NCBI RefSeq assembly: GCF_004798865.1
Contig: NW_025336481.1
Coordinates: 15,904,934-15,968,933 of the forward strand
Reading direction: 5' to 3'
DNA: 64,000 bases
Source of the DNA: Varanus komodoensis
Lineage: Eukaryota > Chordata > Lepidosauria > Squamata > Varanidae
A program made the position numbers and the translations under genes. The notes beneath the pieces are model-generated. The model was not told where the DNA came from. It ran no database searches and saw only the letters and a list, made by a program, of their open reading frames with translations. Of this stretch, positions 63,316-64,000 are shown one piece after another; position 1 is the first letter of the stretch; each line of letters starts with the position of its first letter.

Positions 63316-64000
63316 GTATGAGTGCCTGCCCTAGAAGCAGGGAACCCTTTAAGTAACACCATATTTAACTTGGGTCATTCTGCTGCAGCTCGTGGCACAA
63401 AGTACAGCGTGTCATAAACAGTTGGCCCAAATTCACATGATGGCTTTACTGCAGATTTCTTCATGGGAAAGTTCCTTAATTAAGAATTGAAAAAGCTGAA
63501 CAGGAAGCTTCATGTGATGTATGTACTGATGTCTGGAGGATCATATTTCACACCACAATTGCACAAGCCAGCCAGAATCTCACTCTGGTGTGCTCCCAGC
63601 CTTCCCCTTTGTGTACATAGGGAAGAGAGCTTATGCTCCCATTCTTAGTTGGCTTCAAACTAGATCCTCATTGGTTCACTTCCTAAGAAACTGTGGTTTG
63701 AGAAAATCCATTTTTCTGCAGCAACAAGTGACATTTTGTTGCTTACCAAGATTGGACATTTAAATCAGGCTCAAAACCTCTCTAAGGGCTGAATTGTTTG
63801 TTTGTTTGTTTATTATATTTGTATACTACATATGAGCTCAAAGGCTCTCCAAGTGATTTACAAAATCAAAATTCAATAATAAATATAAAACAATCATAAA
63901 TCACCATAAAATACACTAATACAATATTTCCATATTATATTATTATAGCCTCGCAGCTCCATCAATCTTAGAGGTGCTGTATAAATATAAAAATGAGAAT
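63316..64000 (+). other. ATP9A intron 11 (partial)
   Basis: It runs off the window. Apart from the L2 end at 63795-64000 nothing is recognised. Confidence 0.85.
63795..64000 (-). mobile_element. L2 LINE 3' end, cut by the window edge
   Basis: A (TTTG)n tail, then TATATTTGTATACTACATAT and AAAGGCTCTCCAAGTGATTT (reversed terminus) and an AT-rich 3'UTR up to the edge. Confidence 0.6.

Noticed and set aside
1-64000. Endogenous retrovirus or other capsid- or envelope-bearing element
   Set aside because: No LTR pair, gag/pol/env-like frame or primer-binding site was noticed. All reverse-transcriptase fragments seen belong to L2, CR1 or RTE/BovB LINEs.

Overview
The window is vertebrate nuclear DNA, most likely from a squamate reptile. 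The inference rests on the mix of interspersed repeats: young L2-clade LINEs, CR1 3' ends, an RTE/BovB fragment, tRNA-derived SINEs with a MIR/CORE-like body, tRNA-Ala-like SINEs, and hAT-type non-autonomous DNA transposons. The species cannot be named from the sequence. Only two host genes are visible, both on the + strand.

Layout. (1) 1-7183: the 3' end of SALL4. The penultimate coding exon is 455-756, an intron follows at 757-4662, the last coding exon is 4663-5097, and the 3'UTR runs to about 7183-7205. (2) 7184-16290: a repeat-rich intergenic gap, including an L2 LINE split by a younger, oppositely oriented L2 (11845-15250). (3) 16290-17340: a CpG island with a run of four G4 tracts, holding exon 1 of ATP9A. 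(4) 16860-42108: a 25-kb first intron of ATP9A, mostly repeats plus a few non-repetitive blocks that could be conserved elements. (5) 42109-63315: ATP9A exons 2-11 with short introns. The gene runs off the right edge; the exons found encode residues 1 to about 345 of a roughly 1050-residue protein. The phosphorylation (DKTGT), nucleotide-binding and C-terminal membrane parts lie beyond the window.

The two genes do not form a pathway. SALL4 is a nuclear C2H2 zinc-finger factor and ATP9A is a P4-type ATPase of endosomal and trans-Golgi membranes. Their order and shared orientation match the human SALL4-ATP9A pair on chromosome 20, and the paralogous pair SALL3-ATP9B exists on human chromosome 18, so this is an old linkage. 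I saw no tRNA or rRNA gene, no CRISPR array, no recognisable retroviral copy and no clearly new genetic system. The best leads are structural: nested LINEs, an inverted BovB, hAT copies that each carry a different microsatellite at the same internal place, several perfect hairpins, and one CpG-rich block of unknown origin.
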